Below are positions 26,258 through 35,811 of a DNA stretch of 64,000 nt, piece after piece. Made by a program: the position numbers and the translations under genes. Source of the DNA: Alphaproteobacteria bacterium (lineage in GTDB: Bacteria > Myxococcota_A > UBA796 > GCA-2862545); contig JACKET010000002.1 of NCBI GenBank assembly GCA_020632875.1, positions 124,001 to 188,000 on the forward strand, in the 5' to 3' direction. The notes under the pieces are model-generated. The model was not told the DNA's origin and searched no databases. It saw only the letters and a program-made list of their open reading frames with translations. How positions within the stretch are numbered: the first letter of the stretch is position 1; each line of letters begins with the position of its first letter.

Positions 26258-27127
26258 GTGCGATGGGATGACGTGCAGATCTTCCTGGAGGTCGCCCGCC
26301 AGGGCACGCTGTCGGGCGCGGCGCGGCAGCTCGGGCTCGACCACTCCACGGTGTACCGGCGCGTGAGGGCCCTCGAAGAAGACCTGCGGGTGCGGCTCTT
26401 CGAGCGGGAGGGCGGTCGATACACCCTGACCGACGCGGCGCGCGCGGCCCTGCCCGCCGCAGAGGACGCCGCCGCCGCGATGCTCGCGTTCCGAACGGGC
26501 GTGGAGGGGCACGACGCCTCGCTCACCGGGGTGGTCCGCCTGACCGCACCGGAGTCGCTGCTGCCGCTGCTGACCCCGCACCTCGGGCCGTTCCGCGAGG
26601 CATACCCGGGGATCCAGCTCCAGGTCACGTTCTCGGAGCGCTTCCTGGATCTCGGCCGGCGCGAGGCCGACGTGGCGCTGCGGCCGATCCCGCGTCCCGA
26701 TCCGGGGGTGGCCGGGCGCAGGATCGGGGCCATCGCGTGGTGCGTGTACGCGCCGACAGACGTGGGGGAGGGCGACGTGCACGGCCTCCCGTGGGCGGCG
26801 TACAGCTCCGAGCTCGCGCGCCTCGGCGCCGTGGCGTGGTGGGAGGCGAACCACCGCGACGAGCCGGTGCAGATGACGGTGAACTCGGTGACCGCGATGG
26901 AGTCGGTGCTCTGCGGGGCGCGGTGCCGCGGGATGCTGCCGTGCTTCGTCGGAGACCCGGATCCCCGGCTGCGCCGCGTGCGCCCGCCGGTCGACGAAGC
27001 GGCGAGCGCGCTGTGGCTGCTCGTTCACGAGGATCTCCGCCACACGGCACGCATCCGTGCCCTCGTCGACTACCTGTGGACGGCGCTCCGCGAAGAGGTG
27101 CCCCTGCTCGAAGGCGACCGCGCGTAG
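26258..27127 (+). CDS. LysR-family transcriptional regulator
   Basis: 289 residues, GTG start with AGGAG 8 nt upstream. The first 60 residues form the winged helix-turn-helix (DDVQIFLEVARQGTLSGAAR, then HSTVYRRVRALEEDL). The effector domain follows from about 90. It is divergent from the aromatic-type operon with 80 bp between starts and probably controls that operon and itself; the inducer would be a pathway intermediate. A clear T-N11-A box was not singled out. The OsmC gene lies 37 bp downstream on the same strand. Confidence 0.9.
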   Translation: MRWDDVQIFLEVARQGTLSGAARQLGLDHSTVYRRVRALEEDLRVRLFEREGGRYTLTDAARAALPAAEDAAAAMLAFRTGVEGHDASLTGVVRLTAPESLLPLLTPHLGPFREAYPGIQLQVTFSERFLDLGRREADVALRPIPRPDPGVAGRRIGAIAWCVYAPTDVGEGDVHGLPWAAYSSELARLGAVAWWEANHRDEPVQMTVNSVTAMESVLCGARCRGMLPCFVGDPDPRLRRVRPPVDEAASALWLLVHEDLRHTARIRALVDYLWTALREEVPLLEGDRA

Positions 27128-27164
27128 CGCCGACGGGCGATACGTGGGGCGCCTGGAGGGAGAG

Positions 27165-27593
27165 ATGGACAGCACCGTACGCCTGACGGGCGGCATGGCG
27201 TTCGACGCCGAGGTCGCCGGGCACCACTTCACGATCGACGCGAAAGCCGAGCACGGCGGCGCCGACGCGGGCCCCACGCCCAAGCCGCTGATCCTCACGT
27301 CGCTCGCGGGCTGCGCGGCGATGGACGTCATCAGCATCCTGCGGAAGATGCGCGCCGAGCCCGCGACGCTCGAGATCAGCGCGTCGGGCGAGCTCACCGA
27401 CGACCACCCGAAGGTCTTCCGCGACTTCACGGTCACCGTGGTCGCGACCGGCGACGTGCCCGCGAAGAAGCTGTGGAAGGCGGTCGGCCTGTCGCGCGAC
27501 CGGTACTGCGGGGTCGCCGCCATGCTCCGCGCGCACGCCCCCATCACGTACGTCGTCGTGCTGAACGGCGAGCAGGTGCCGGAAGAGAGCTGA
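27165..27593 (+). CDS. OsmC/Ohr-family peroxiredoxin-like protein
   Basis: 142 residues, ATG after GGAGGGAG. The two redox Cys are in LAGCAAMDVI (about residue 49) and RYCGVAAM (about 114), the OsmC/YhfA-type arrangement. PKPLILTSLAGC is the family helix entry. The family reduces organic or fatty-acid hydroperoxides with a dithiol donor. Its place after the LysR gene opposite an oxygenase operon fits protection from reactive by-products, which is inference. Confidence 0.88.
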   Translation: MDSTVRLTGGMAFDAEVAGHHFTIDAKAEHGGADAGPTPKPLILTSLAGCAAMDVISILRKMRAEPATLEISASGELTDDHPKVFRDFTVTVVATGDVPAKKLWKAVGLSRDRYCGVAAMLRAHAPITYVVVLNGEQVPEES

Positions 27594-27601
27594 GGTGGCG
27601 C

Positions 27602-27641
27602 GCGTCCTCCCGGGTTAACGGTGGCGTTTCCGGGAGGATGC
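27602..27641 (+). promoter_or_regulatory. Hairpin that would sequester the ribosome site of the hydrolase gene
   Basis: Left arm GCGTCCTCCCGG (27602-27613) pairs with CCGGGAGGATGC (27630-27641) over 12 positions, with one G-U and a 16-nt loop. The right arm contains the GGGAGG ribosome site that serves ATG 27644. In the transcript the site would be closed unless the stem opens, so it may be a translational switch. It could also act as a weak terminator for the OsmC gene, but no U run follows. Confidence 0.5.
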
Positions 27642-27643
27642 CC

Positions 27644-29626
27644 ATGCGCTGGTTCACGCTGCTCGCCCTCGTCGCCTGCAAGGGCGGGTCCGACGAGCCG
27701 CCCGGGCTCGCCGACAACTTCGGTGTCGTGGCCGATCAGGGCACCGAAGGCTGCGACAACCTCGTCCCCACGTGCCTCTACCCGTTCCCGTCGCGCGCGT
27801 ACCTCGTCGACGGCGCGCTGCGGCTGCCGCCCGAGGGCATGCCCGTGCCGGCGTCCTCCACGGCGACCTACAACACGGGCGAGTTCGACCGCTACGAGGC
27901 GTTCGGCGCGGCCACGCCCATCCTGTTCCAGCTCCCGGGCGCGGTCCCCGCGAACGACCACATCTTCGACCCCGAGCCGTCGCTCCAGCCCGACAGCCCC
28001 GTGGTCCTGCTCGATGCCACCACCGGCGAGCGCATCCCGCACTGGCTCGAAGGCGACTTCCTGAGCCCCGACCTCGACCCGCCGCTGTTCGTCATCCGCC
28101 CGTCCATCGCGCTCCCGCGCGGCACCGAGATCGTGGTCGGCGTGCGCGGTCTCTCCGACGCGTCCGGCACCATCGCGCCCGCCACCGAGGCCTTCGCCGC
28201 CCTGCGCGACCGCGAAGCGGCCCACTGGATCGGGGTCCACGAGCGCCGCCAGCACTACGAGGACGTCGTGTTCCCGGCCCTCGAGGCGGCGGGCGTCGAC
28301 CGGTCCGAGCTCCAGCTCGCGTGGTCGTTCCCCGTGCGCACCGACGAGGCCGCCACGTCCCGTCTCGTCGCCATCCGCGACGCCATCTTCACGGCGCTCC
28401 CGTCCGACGGGCCGTCCTACCGCATCGACTCGATCATCGAGTGCCCCGGCCTCCCCGACGATCCCCCCGACTGCCACCCGTCCATCCGGGTCATCGTCGA
28501 TGGGGTCAGCTTCGTGCCGTCCGTCGTCGGCGAGCCGAACGACATCGGGGTCCGCCGCCTCCGACTCGATGCGAACGGCGAGCCCGTGGTCCAGGGCACC
28601 GAAGAGTGGCCGTGGCGCCTGCAGATCCCGCACGTCGCGTTCGACGGGCCCGAGCCCGTGCCGGTCCTGCAGTACGGCCACGGCTTCCTCGGTCGCATGG
28701 CCGAGGTCAACAACGGCTGGATCCGCGAGATGGCCGAGCGCAAGGGCGTGGCGCTGCTCGCCTGCGACATGCAGGGCATGAACGAGAACGACTTCACGAC
28801 GTGGCTCGCGTTGATGCTCGGCGCAGCGGGCGATTTCCCCGCGCTGGCCGACCTCGCGATGCAGGGAACCGTCAACCAGCTCGTCCAGCAGCGGATGGTG
28901 AAGACGAGCCTCGCCGAAGACGCGTCGGCCGAGCTCTACCGCGCGGATGGGCGCCTCGCGTGGGACCCCGACACGGTCTGGTACCACGGCAACAGCCAGG
29001 GCGGCTCGGTGGGCACCGTCGTGATGGGCCTGTCGCTCGACGTGCAGCGCGGCGACCTCGGCGTGCCGGGCTCCGGCTACCCCCTCCTGCTGCACCGGAG
29101 CACCGTGTTCACGAGCTTCGGGCTCGCGATCCAGGGCGCGTACCCCGAAGACGACTCCATCGCGCGGTTCCTCACGCTGCTCGGCACGGGCTTCGACGAC
29201 TTCGACCCGCTGACCTTCTCCCCGCACATGCACGGGAATCCGCTGCCCGGCACGCCCGACCACGAGGTGCTCTTCCACATCGCGAAGGAGGATCAGCAGG
29301 TCGTGAACGAGGCGAGCTTCATCTCGGCCCGTACGGCGGGCGCCGTGCTGATGGTCCCGGCCGTGCGGCCCGTCTGGGGCCTGCCCGAGCAGACCTACCC
29401 GGCGACGCCGGGCGTCGCGGCGGTCGAGGTCGACTTCGGCATCCCCGACGACGAGAACCCGGTCGATCCGCCCACCGTGCGTCCCGAGCTCGAAGACGAC
29501 GGCGACACGCACGGCTGGCTGCGGAAGTGGGAGCCCGCCCAGGACCAGATGATCCACTTCTTCCAGACCGGCGAGATGGTGGACGTGTGCGGCGGGCAGC
29601 CCTGCTACAACGACGGCGAACCGTAG
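27644..29626 (+). CDS. Large alpha/beta-hydrolase lipoprotein
   Basis: About 660 residues. ATG 27644 (GGAGG 6 nt before) gives MRWFTLLALVACKGG, a lipobox matching other lipoproteins in the window. The N-terminal 300 residues resemble the beta-rich N-domain of large bacterial extracellular lipases. VPVLQYGHGFLG would form the oxyanion region, and YHGNSQGGSVG (about residue 450) is a GxSxGG nucleophile elbow. Probably a surface-anchored esterase or lipase; the catalytic Asp and His were not assigned. Translation may be governed by the hairpin over its ribosome site. Confidence 0.78.
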   Translation: MRWFTLLALVACKGGSDEPPGLADNFGVVADQGTEGCDNLVPTCLYPFPSRAYLVDGALRLPPEGMPVPASSTATYNTGEFDRYEAFGAATPILFQLPGAVPANDHIFDPEPSLQPDSPVVLLDATTGERIPHWLEGDFLSPDLDPPLFVIRPSIALPRGTEIVVGVRGLSDASGTIAPATEAFAALRDREAAHWIGVHERRQHYEDVVFPALEAAGVDRSELQLAWSFPVRTDEAATSRLVAIRDAIFTALPSDGPSYRIDSIIECPGLPDDPPDCHPSIRVIVDGVSFVPSVVGEPNDIGVRRLRLDANGEPVVQGTEEWPWRLQIPHVAFDGPEPVPVLQYGHGFLGRMAEVNNGWIREMAERKGVALLACDMQGMNENDFTTWLALMLGAAGDFPALADLAMQGTVNQLVQQRMVKTSLAEDASAELYRADGRLAWDPDTVWYHGNSQGGSVGTVVMGLSLDVQRGDLGVPGSGYPLLLHRSTVFTSFGLAIQGAYPEDDSIARFLTLLGTGFDDFDPLTFSPHMHGNPLPGTPDHEVLFHIAKEDQQVVNEASFISARTAGAVLMVPAVRPVWGLPEQTYPATPGVAAVEVDFGIPDDENPVDPPTVRPELEDDGDTHGWLRKWEPAQDQMIHFFQTGEMVDVCGGQPCYNDGEP

Positions 29627-29649
29627 GCGCGAACGGCTAGAATCCCCGC

Positions 29650-32600
29650 GTGGAGCCGCCTCTTCGCCCCCCGCCGACCACCGTAGCCGAGCTCGAAGCC
29701 CTGTGGCGCGAGGTCCGCGAGGGTGGGGAAGGGGAGGTCGTACGGCTCTGCGGTGCCGGAGGACGCGCGCTCGCGGCGGCGTTCGCGACGCGGGTCCCGC
29801 CCCGCGCGCAGCTCGGGGCCGGCGATCTGCCCGACGACTCGCCGACGTTCGTGTGGTTCGACGGGCCCGGCGCCGCCCTCGCCGCGGCCGACCGCTGCGC
29901 CCTGTTCGTCGCGTACCACGGAGCGCCCTGGCTCGTCGTCGCGACGGGGCCCGACGCCCACACGGTAGGGCCGCCGACCATCGGCCCGACGCTGCGTCCC
30001 GACTTCTCCGGTCCCGACATCTCCGGTCCCGATGTAGGCCCGACCCGCGTCGACGACCCGCTGGCCGGCCTGGACACCGCAGCGCTCGCCGCCGTCGCGG
30101 AGCGGGCGATCGACGACGGCGATCCGTGCACGGCGGCCGTCGCCGCGCACCACCTCGTCGCGAGAGACCCGTCGTCACGGGTCCGGTGGGGCTTCGTCGA
30201 GGTGTTCCGGCTCGTGCGCCTGTGCCGGCGTGACGACGCGTTCGCCCGTGCGGCGACACTGGCGGACCTGTGCGAACGGGGGCCGATGCTCGCGGAGATC
30301 GCGCGCCTCGACCACCTCCTCGGAGAAGCCGAGCGCGCCGACCAGCTCGCCGAGCTGTCGAACACGCCCTACGGCGACTGGGTGCGCGTGGTGGTGCGCG
30401 CGAACTACGGACGCGGGCGCTGGGACGACGTGGTGCCCCCGCGCCGGGCAGACGCCGCGGCCATCCCGATCGCGCAGACCATGGTCGCCGGGCGCCACCC
30501 GGAGGAGCTCGAGTACCCGGACTTCCCGTACGCGCGGGCCCTTCAGCTCGAGTACGGCCGGCGCGACGCGGGCGGGATGTTCGAGGCGATCCAGATCTAC
30601 TGCCGCCTCGGGGTCGCCGACGATGCCTGGCGCGCGTCGGCCATGCTGTTCGAGGGCTCCGACCGCGCATCCCGCGTGATCCGCCACGCCATCCGCCCCA
30701 TCACGCGCACGGTGATGGCCGCGCGCACGGCGCTCGAGGAACGGCGTCCCCGCGAGGTGCTGGCCCTGCTCGACGCCATCGAGTCGCGCCTGGCCCCGCT
30801 CGCCGGCGTGTCGGTCGGCCAGGCCGCCATCATCCGGGCCGCCGCGTGCGCGCTGCTCGACGACAAGCCGGGGTTCAACGCCGCGCTCACCCGCGTGCGC
30901 GAGGGCGGCGTGGGTCCGGGGTGGGCAGACGACGTCGTGCAGAACGTCGGCCACGACCTGCCGGGCTGGGCCGCGGCGCGGTTCGTCGACTTCGGGCTGC
31001 CGGTCGCGGTGCCCCTCGCCGAGCGGCCCGTCATCCTCGGCGAGTTCGAGGCCCACGCGCCCATCGGAGCCGGCGCCATGGGCGAGGTGTGGCGCGGGCA
31101 GCACTCGGCGCTGGGCACGCCGGTCGCCATCAAGCTCGTGCCCGCGGCTCTCGCGGGCGAGGCATCGACCTTCGACGCCGAGATCGAAGCCGTGTCGAGG
31201 CTCGACCACCCGGCCATCGTCCAGGTGCTCGACGTGGGCCGGGTGGGGCGGGCGGCCGAGGCGCAGACCGGAGGTGCGCTGGTCGCCGGCACCCCGTTCC
31301 TCGCGATGGAGCTCGCGTCCGACACGCTGGCGTCGTACTGCGGGAAGGTCGGCTGGAGCGAGGTCCGCGACATCCTGCTCGCGCTGCTCGATGCGCTGGC
31401 CTACGCGCACGCCCGCGGCATCGTGCACCGCGACATCAAGCCCGAGAACATCCTGTGCATGAGCACGCCGTCGGGCACGACGGTGCGCCTCTCGGACTTC
31501 GGGCTCGTCGGCCTGCATCGCGACAAGCCCGTCGGGACCCCCGCGTACATGGCCCCGGAGCTGTGGAGCCGGCGTGCCGCCACGTCTGCGTCGGATGTCT
31601 ACGCGGTGGGGTGCCTGGCGGTCCACCTGCTCACGGGCATGCCGCCGTTCCTCGGCTCGCTCGAGGGCCTGATGCGGGCCCACGTCTCCCGTGCGCCGAG
31701 CCTGGACTTCGACGAGATCCCGCCGGGGGCGAGGGCGTGGATCGCGCAGCTGCTCGCGAAGTCCCCCCACGATCGTCCCACCGTGCAGCAGGCCCGCGCC
31801 GGGCTGCTCGCCACGATCGACGGCGACGGTCCCGTCAGGGGCGCGGCGCGACGCGTCCCGACGCGCAGCTCGGGCACGACGTTCGCCCTCGAGACCCTCC
31901 TCGGGCTGCCGACCACCGAGGCCTTCCAGGTGGGGCCGGACCCGACGCGCGTGGGGACCGTGCCCGCGAACTGGCGCACGAGCCGTCCGCATCGTCCGCG
32001 CCTGCCCACACCCCGGCTGTACGGGCGGGGCGACCCGCCCATCGCCGGGCGCGACGACATCCGCGACCGCCTGTGGCGCCACCTCCGCGAGACACTGGAG
32101 TCCGGAGAGCCGCGTCGCATCGAGCTCGTCGGGCCCCACGGCTCCGGGAGGCGCAGCCTGGTGCGCTGGCTCGCCGAGCGTGCCGCGGAGCTCGCGGGCG
32201 GCTGGTCCCACTTCGTCGAGACCGCGCCCACCGTCGTCCCCGCCGTGCTCGACTGCGGCGGGCTCCCCGTCGAAGTCGTCAGCCCGTGGCTCCAGGGGCC
32301 GGTCCTCGCGGTCTGGACCCGAAAGGTGGCGTCGCCGGTGCCCGTCGTCGATCGCATCGTCCTGCCGCCGCTGCACCCCCTGTCGCTCGCGACGGCCGTG
32401 TTGGAGCGGGCTCCACTCGACGTGCCGTCGGTCGCCCGGGTCTGCGCGGCGACCGAGACGCTCCAGCGGCCGGGCATCGCGATGGCGCGCCTCGATGCGG
32501 CCGTCCGTGACGCCTGGATCGCCGCCGCGGGCGGGCAGCTGCGCACGCAGCCCGAGGTGCGCGTGAGCCACGCCTCCGTGCGGGCGTGGTGGAGGGACGC

Positions 32601-33909
32601 CCTCGACGCCGACGCCGACGGGCCCACGCGCGAGGCCCTCCTCGCCGCCGCCGTGCTCGAGACCTTCGAACGCGCCGATCTGGTCGCGCTCACGGGGGAT
32701 CCGGACGCCGCGCGACGCGTGTCGGACTGGTCCTTCGGTTCGGCTCCGCGCCACCTGCCCCGCGCCCTGCGCGACACGCTCCTCGACGGGCGCGAGGAGG
32801 AGGTCCGCGCGCTCCGGGCCCGCGCGGCCGAGGTCCTCGCGAGCCCCGAGCAGCGGGCCATCCATCGCGCGTGGGTGTGGGACCCGACCGAGGTGCTGCC
32901 CGACCTCCTCGCGGCGACCGCCCGTCGCCGGTGGACCCAGGACGCGTGGAGCCCCGCGGTGATCGAAGCGACGGAACGCGCCATGCTGGCGGCCCTCGTC
33001 GGAGACGACGACCCGCGCTGGGCGCCCGTACAGCTGCTCCGCATCGCCGAGTCACGTCGGGCGCACGGCTCGAACCGCACCCACGGCACCAACCTCGAGG
33101 AGCACATCGAGCGGTGGTCGACCACGGCGCCACGCTGGGCGTGCATCGCGGCCATCAAGCGGACGAACTTCGCCGTCCGCACGTCCGGGGCCGATGCAGA
33201 GGCGTGGATCGAGCGCGCGCGGGGCCTGGTGCACGGGGATCGCGAGCTCGAGCTGGCGCACCGGGCCTGCGAGACCTTCCTCCGCGTCGCGAGGGGCGAC
33301 GTGGAGCGTGCGACCGCGCTCTCCGCGGGCTGGCGCGACGTCGAGCCCGACGCCGACACGGAGTTCGCGTGGGCGAGCCTCGTCGAGGCCCACGCCCAGA
33401 CCCTGCCCACGGCAGAGATGCGCGCGCTGCTCGAGTCGGTGCTCGATCGGGCGTCGGGCGACGGGGGCGGGATCCTCCGCATCACGCTCTCCGCCGCGTG
33501 TGGACGGCTCGGGGCGTTCGGCGCGTGCGTGCGGTACGCGCGGGAGGCGGCCGACCGGCTGAGCCCCGCGGAGCGCGTCACGGCGCTCACGAACCTGCTG
33601 CTGGCCCTCGTGGCGCTCGATCGGCGCGAGGCCGCGCAGCTCGTCGCGGCGGAGGGCGTGGCGACCGCGGCGTCCGTGTCGCCGGAGCTCATCGGGCTGT
33701 TCCATCGCGCCGTGTTCTCCACCACGACCCAGTGGCCCGACCGGGGGTGGGAGCAGGCCTGGGCGCTGCTGCCCGAGTGCAGCGACCCGGATGCCGTGCC
33801 GATCCTCGAGCGTGGGGTACGGTGGGCGCACCTCGACGGGCGACCCGATCGGGCCGCCGTGCTGGAGGCCGAGGCCGCTCGCATCGCGGGTGGGGGAGAT
33901 TCCGGATGA
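29650..33909 (+). CDS. Ser/Thr kinase fused to ATPase-like and helical-repeat regions (1419 aa)
   Basis: GTG start. Residues 1-450 hold an unassigned N-terminal region, largely helical. A complete kinase domain follows at about 462-715: GAGAMGEVWRG, VAIKLV, HRDIKPEN near 592, DFGLVGL near 615, GTPAYMAPEL. At about 805 begins an AAA/STAND-like segment (PIAGRDDIRDRLWRHL, then GPHGSGRRSL). Its Walker A lacks the Lys-Ser pair (Arg-Arg instead), so nucleotide binding is doubtful. The last 500 residues are helical repeats, TPR-like. No membrane segment: a cytoplasmic signalling scaffold. The stop overlaps argF by 4 bp, an unexpected partner. Similar kinase/ATPase/TPR fusions are common in myxobacteria. 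Confidence 0.88.
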   Translation: MEPPLRPPPTTVAELEALWREVREGGEGEVVRLCGAGGRALAAAFATRVPPRAQLGAGDLPDDSPTFVWFDGPGAALAAADRCALFVAYHGAPWLVVATGPDAHTVGPPTIGPTLRPDFSGPDISGPDVGPTRVDDPLAGLDTAALAAVAERAIDDGDPCTAAVAAHHLVARDPSSRVRWGFVEVFRLVRLCRRDDAFARAATLADLCERGPMLAEIARLDHLLGEAERADQLAELSNTPYGDWVRVVVRANYGRGRWDDVVPPRRADAAAIPIAQTMVAGRHPEELEYPDFPYARALQLEYGRRDAGGMFEAIQIYCRLGVADDAWRASAMLFEGSDRASRVIRHAIRPITRTVMAARTALEERRPREVLALLDAIESRLAPLAGVSVGQAAIIRAAACALLDDKPGFNAALTRVREGGVGPGWADDVVQNVGHDLPGWAAARFVDFGLPVAVPLAERPVILGEFEAHAPIGAGAMGEVWRGQHSALGTPVAIKLVPAALAGEASTFDAEIEAVSRLDHPAIVQVLDVGRVGRAAEAQTGGALVAGTPFLAMELASDTLASYCGKVGWSEVRDILLALLDALAYAHARGIVHRDIKPENILCMSTPSGTTVRLSDFGLVGLHRDKPVGTPAYMAPELWSRRAATSASDVYAVGCLAVHLLTGMPPFLGSLEGLMRAHVSRAPSLDFDEIPPGARAWIAQLLAKSPHDRPTVQQARAGLLATIDGDGPVRGAARRVPTRSSGTTFALETLLGLPTTEAFQVGPDPTRVGTVPANWRTSRPHRPRLPTPRLYGRGDPPIAGRDDIRDRLWRHLRETLESGEPRRIELVGPHGSGRRSLVRWLAERAAELAGGWSHFVETAPTVVPAVLDCGGLPVEVVSPWLQGPVLAVWTRKVASPVPVVDRIVLPPLHPLSLATAVLERAPLDVPSVARVCAATETLQRPGIAMARLDAAVRDAWIAAAGGQLRTQPEVRVSHASVRAWWRDALDADADGPTREALLAAAVLETFERADLVALTGDPDAARRVSDWSFGSAPRHLPRALRDTLLDGREEEVRALRARAAEVLASPEQRAIHRAWVWDPTEVLPDLLAATARRRWTQDAWSPAVIEATERAMLAALVGDDDPRWAPVQLLRIAESRRAHGSNRTHGTNLEEHIERWSTTAPRWACIAAIKRTNFAVRTSGADAEAWIERARGLVHGDRELELAHRACETFLRVARGDVERATALSAGWRDVEPDADTEFAWASLVEAHAQTLPTAEMRALLESVLDRASGDGGGILRITLSAACGRLGAFGACVRYAREAADRLSPAERVTALTNLLLALVALDRREAAQLVAAEGVATAASVSPELIGLFHRAVFSTTTQWPDRGWEQAWALLPECSDPDAVPILERGVRWAHLDGRPDRAAVLEAEAARIAGGGDSG

Positions 33910-34838
33910 AAGACCTGCTTCGCGTGGCCGACCTCGCGGCCTCCGACCTGCGCTTCCTCGTGGAGCTCGGCAAGCGCTTCAAGAGCGACCCGGTCCGGCG
34001 GGGAGACGAGCTGCTCCACCAGACCGCCGTGCTCTACTTCAACAAGCCGAGCACCCGCACGCGGATCTCGATGTGCACGGCTGTCGCGCGGCTCGGCGGG
34101 GTGCCGCTCACCGTGGGTCCGAACGAGCTGCAGCTCGGCCGCGGCGAGACGATCGAGGACACGGCGCAGGTGGTGTCGCGCTACGCGAAGCTCTTCGTCA
34201 TCCGCACCTTCGCAGACGAGGACGTACGGCGGTTCGCCGCGGCTGCGAGCATCCCCGTGGTCAACGCGCTGACCGACGGGCACCACCCGTGCCAGGCGCT
34301 CGCGGACGTCATGACGCTCGAAGAGCACTGCGGGCCGATCGAGCACCTCAAGGTCGCGTACGTGGGCGACGGGAACAACGTCTGCCACAGCCTGATGGAG
34401 GCGGTCGTGATGCTCGGTGGGACCGTCGCGGTCGCCACGCCCGAGGGCTACGCGCCCGACCCCGAGGTGGTCGCCACGACCCGCGCCCTCGCGGCGGAGA
34501 GCGGGGGACGGCTGGAGCTCGGGGCCGACCCACGAGCCGCGGTGGCCGACGCGCATGCCGTCTACACCGACACCTGGGTGTCGATGGGCGACCCCGAGGA
34601 GGAGCACGCGCGCCGCGTGGAGGTGTTCGCGCCGTTCCAGGTGAATGCGTCGCTCATGCGCGGCGCCCGTCCCGACGCCCGGATGATGCACTGTCTGCCC
34701 GACCATCGCGGCGAGGAGGTCACGGCCGACGTCGTGGACGGTCCGCAGTCCGTCGTGTTCGACCAGGCCGAGAACCGCCTGCACACCGCGGTCGGCCTGT
34801 TCCACGCGCTGCTGACGGGGCGCCTCGAGGGGCGGTAG
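33906..34838 (+). CDS. argF: Ornithine carbamoyltransferase
   Basis: 310 residues. The carbamoyl-phosphate loop is KPSTRTR (about 44-50), LQLGRGETIEDTA is the substrate loop, DGHHPCQALAD (about 126-136) and DTWVSMG are ornithine-type, and HCLPDHRGEEV (about 262) is the OTC signature. It makes citrulline from ornithine and carbamoyl phosphate in arginine synthesis. ATG overlaps the kinase stop (ATGA). No other arg gene is nearby, so expression appears tied to the kinase gene. The motif set excludes aspartate carbamoyltransferase. Confidence 0.95.
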   Translation: MKDLLRVADLAASDLRFLVELGKRFKSDPVRRGDELLHQTAVLYFNKPSTRTRISMCTAVARLGGVPLTVGPNELQLGRGETIEDTAQVVSRYAKLFVIRTFADEDVRRFAAAASIPVVNALTDGHHPCQALADVMTLEEHCGPIEHLKVAYVGDGNNVCHSLMEAVVMLGGTVAVATPEGYAPDPEVVATTRALAAESGGRLELGADPRAAVADAHAVYTDTWVSMGDPEEEHARRVEVFAPFQVNASLMRGARPDARMMHCLPDHRGEEVTADVVDGPQSVVFDQAENRLHTAVGLFHALLTGRLEGR

Positions 34839-34859
34839 CATCGGGGTCCTGGAGGTCCG

Positions 34860-35588
34860 ATGCTCGTGCTCGCGCTCCTCGGCTGTGCCGGGTCCATAGA
34901 CGGCTACACGCGGCTCGACGACGGGCAGCGCCTGTACATCGATTCGTTCGACACGCAGGCGCCGCGCCACTGGCTGCTCGCCGACGCCGTGCTCCAGGAG
35001 GTCGTGCTCGTCATCGCGCAGGAGCGCAGCGAGCGGCTCGCGCTGGTCGAGGTGCTCGACCCGCGCACCCTCTTCGAGGCCGTCATCGGCGGTGCGGCCG
35101 ACGACATCGCCGCGTGCGGCGACGGGCGGTGCGTCTACGACGCGCTGGACGCGGCGGCCGCGGGGAATCGCGGACTGCCCGAGGGCCCCGAATGGCGGGA
35201 GTGCAGCGGCGTCGTCATCGGCATCCACCATCCGTACATCTCGCTCGCCGAGACCTACAGGGGCAGCTGCATCGACGACACGTGGGCGTCCCGACCGGCG
35301 ACCCTCACGATTCGCGAGGTCGCAGGGCCCTGCGGCGGGCTGACCGTGGCGGACGGGGCCGACGCGAGCTGCGAATACGACCGGGATGGTGTGTACACGT
35401 GCGATGGCGCCTCGCCGGATCGGCTGCGGGCCTACGCGGGAGACCTGCCAGACGAGCTGTTCACCGACGTCCGGCGCACCGGGCCCGTGATCGAGCGATA
35501 CAGCGCCGAGTGCTGGACCGAGAGCTGGGGCGCCAGGTTCTGCGAAGACCCGGAGTGGTGCCTGCTCGCAGCCGAAGACCGAGACTGA
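34860..35588 (+). CDS. Putative lipoprotein of unknown function
   Basis: 242 residues with GGAGG 4 nt before ATG. MLVLALLGCAG is a lipoprotein signal with Cys9. The mature chain has about ten Cys and mixed alpha/beta character with no recognised family. It lies 21 bp after argF and is followed within 3 bp by a 31/40-bp repeat array, so its 3' flank is repetitive. Confidence 0.75.
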   Translation: MLVLALLGCAGSIDGYTRLDDGQRLYIDSFDTQAPRHWLLADAVLQEVVLVIAQERSERLALVEVLDPRTLFEAVIGGAADDIAACGDGRCVYDALDAAAAGNRGLPEGPEWRECSGVVIGIHHPYISLAETYRGSCIDDTWASRPATLTIREVAGPCGGLTVADGADASCEYDRDGVYTCDGASPDRLRAYAGDLPDELFTDVRRTGPVIERYSAECWTESWGARFCEDPEWCLLAAEDRD

Positions 35589-35590
35589 GG

Positions 35591-35712
35591 CCTCAGGAGG
35601 GTCAGACCGGTCAGACCCCACAGCGGCCGGCCTCAGGAGGGTCAGACCCCACAGCGGCCGGCCTCAGGAGGGTCAGACCCCACAGCGGCCGGCCTCAGGA
35701 GGGTCAGACCCC
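35591..35712 (+). repeat. 31/40-bp direct repeat array, left of the RND operon
   Basis: Three full units and one partial: a 40-bp unit (35591-35630), two 31-bp units (35631-35661, 35662-35692) and a 20-bp partial (35693-35712). The core runs from cctcaggagg through gtcagacccc to cagcggccgg; the 40-bp form has an extra 9 bp, ggtcagacc. The same family is found inverted at 41497-41715. The rest of the gap to 35811 shows nothing else clear. Confidence 0.92.
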
Positions 35713-35811
35713 AGAGAGACATCGGTCGATCGTTCGGCTCCGGAGAGCCCGTCAGTCACGAAATGTCGCGACCCGCGTGCGGCCCGTGGGCCGTCGATAC
35801 GTCTGCCGGCC

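Noticed and set aside
35591..35712. Direct repeats of 31 bp that might be a CRISPR array
   Set aside because: Units are contiguous with no unique spacers, the inverted family elsewhere has the same structure, and no cas genes are near.
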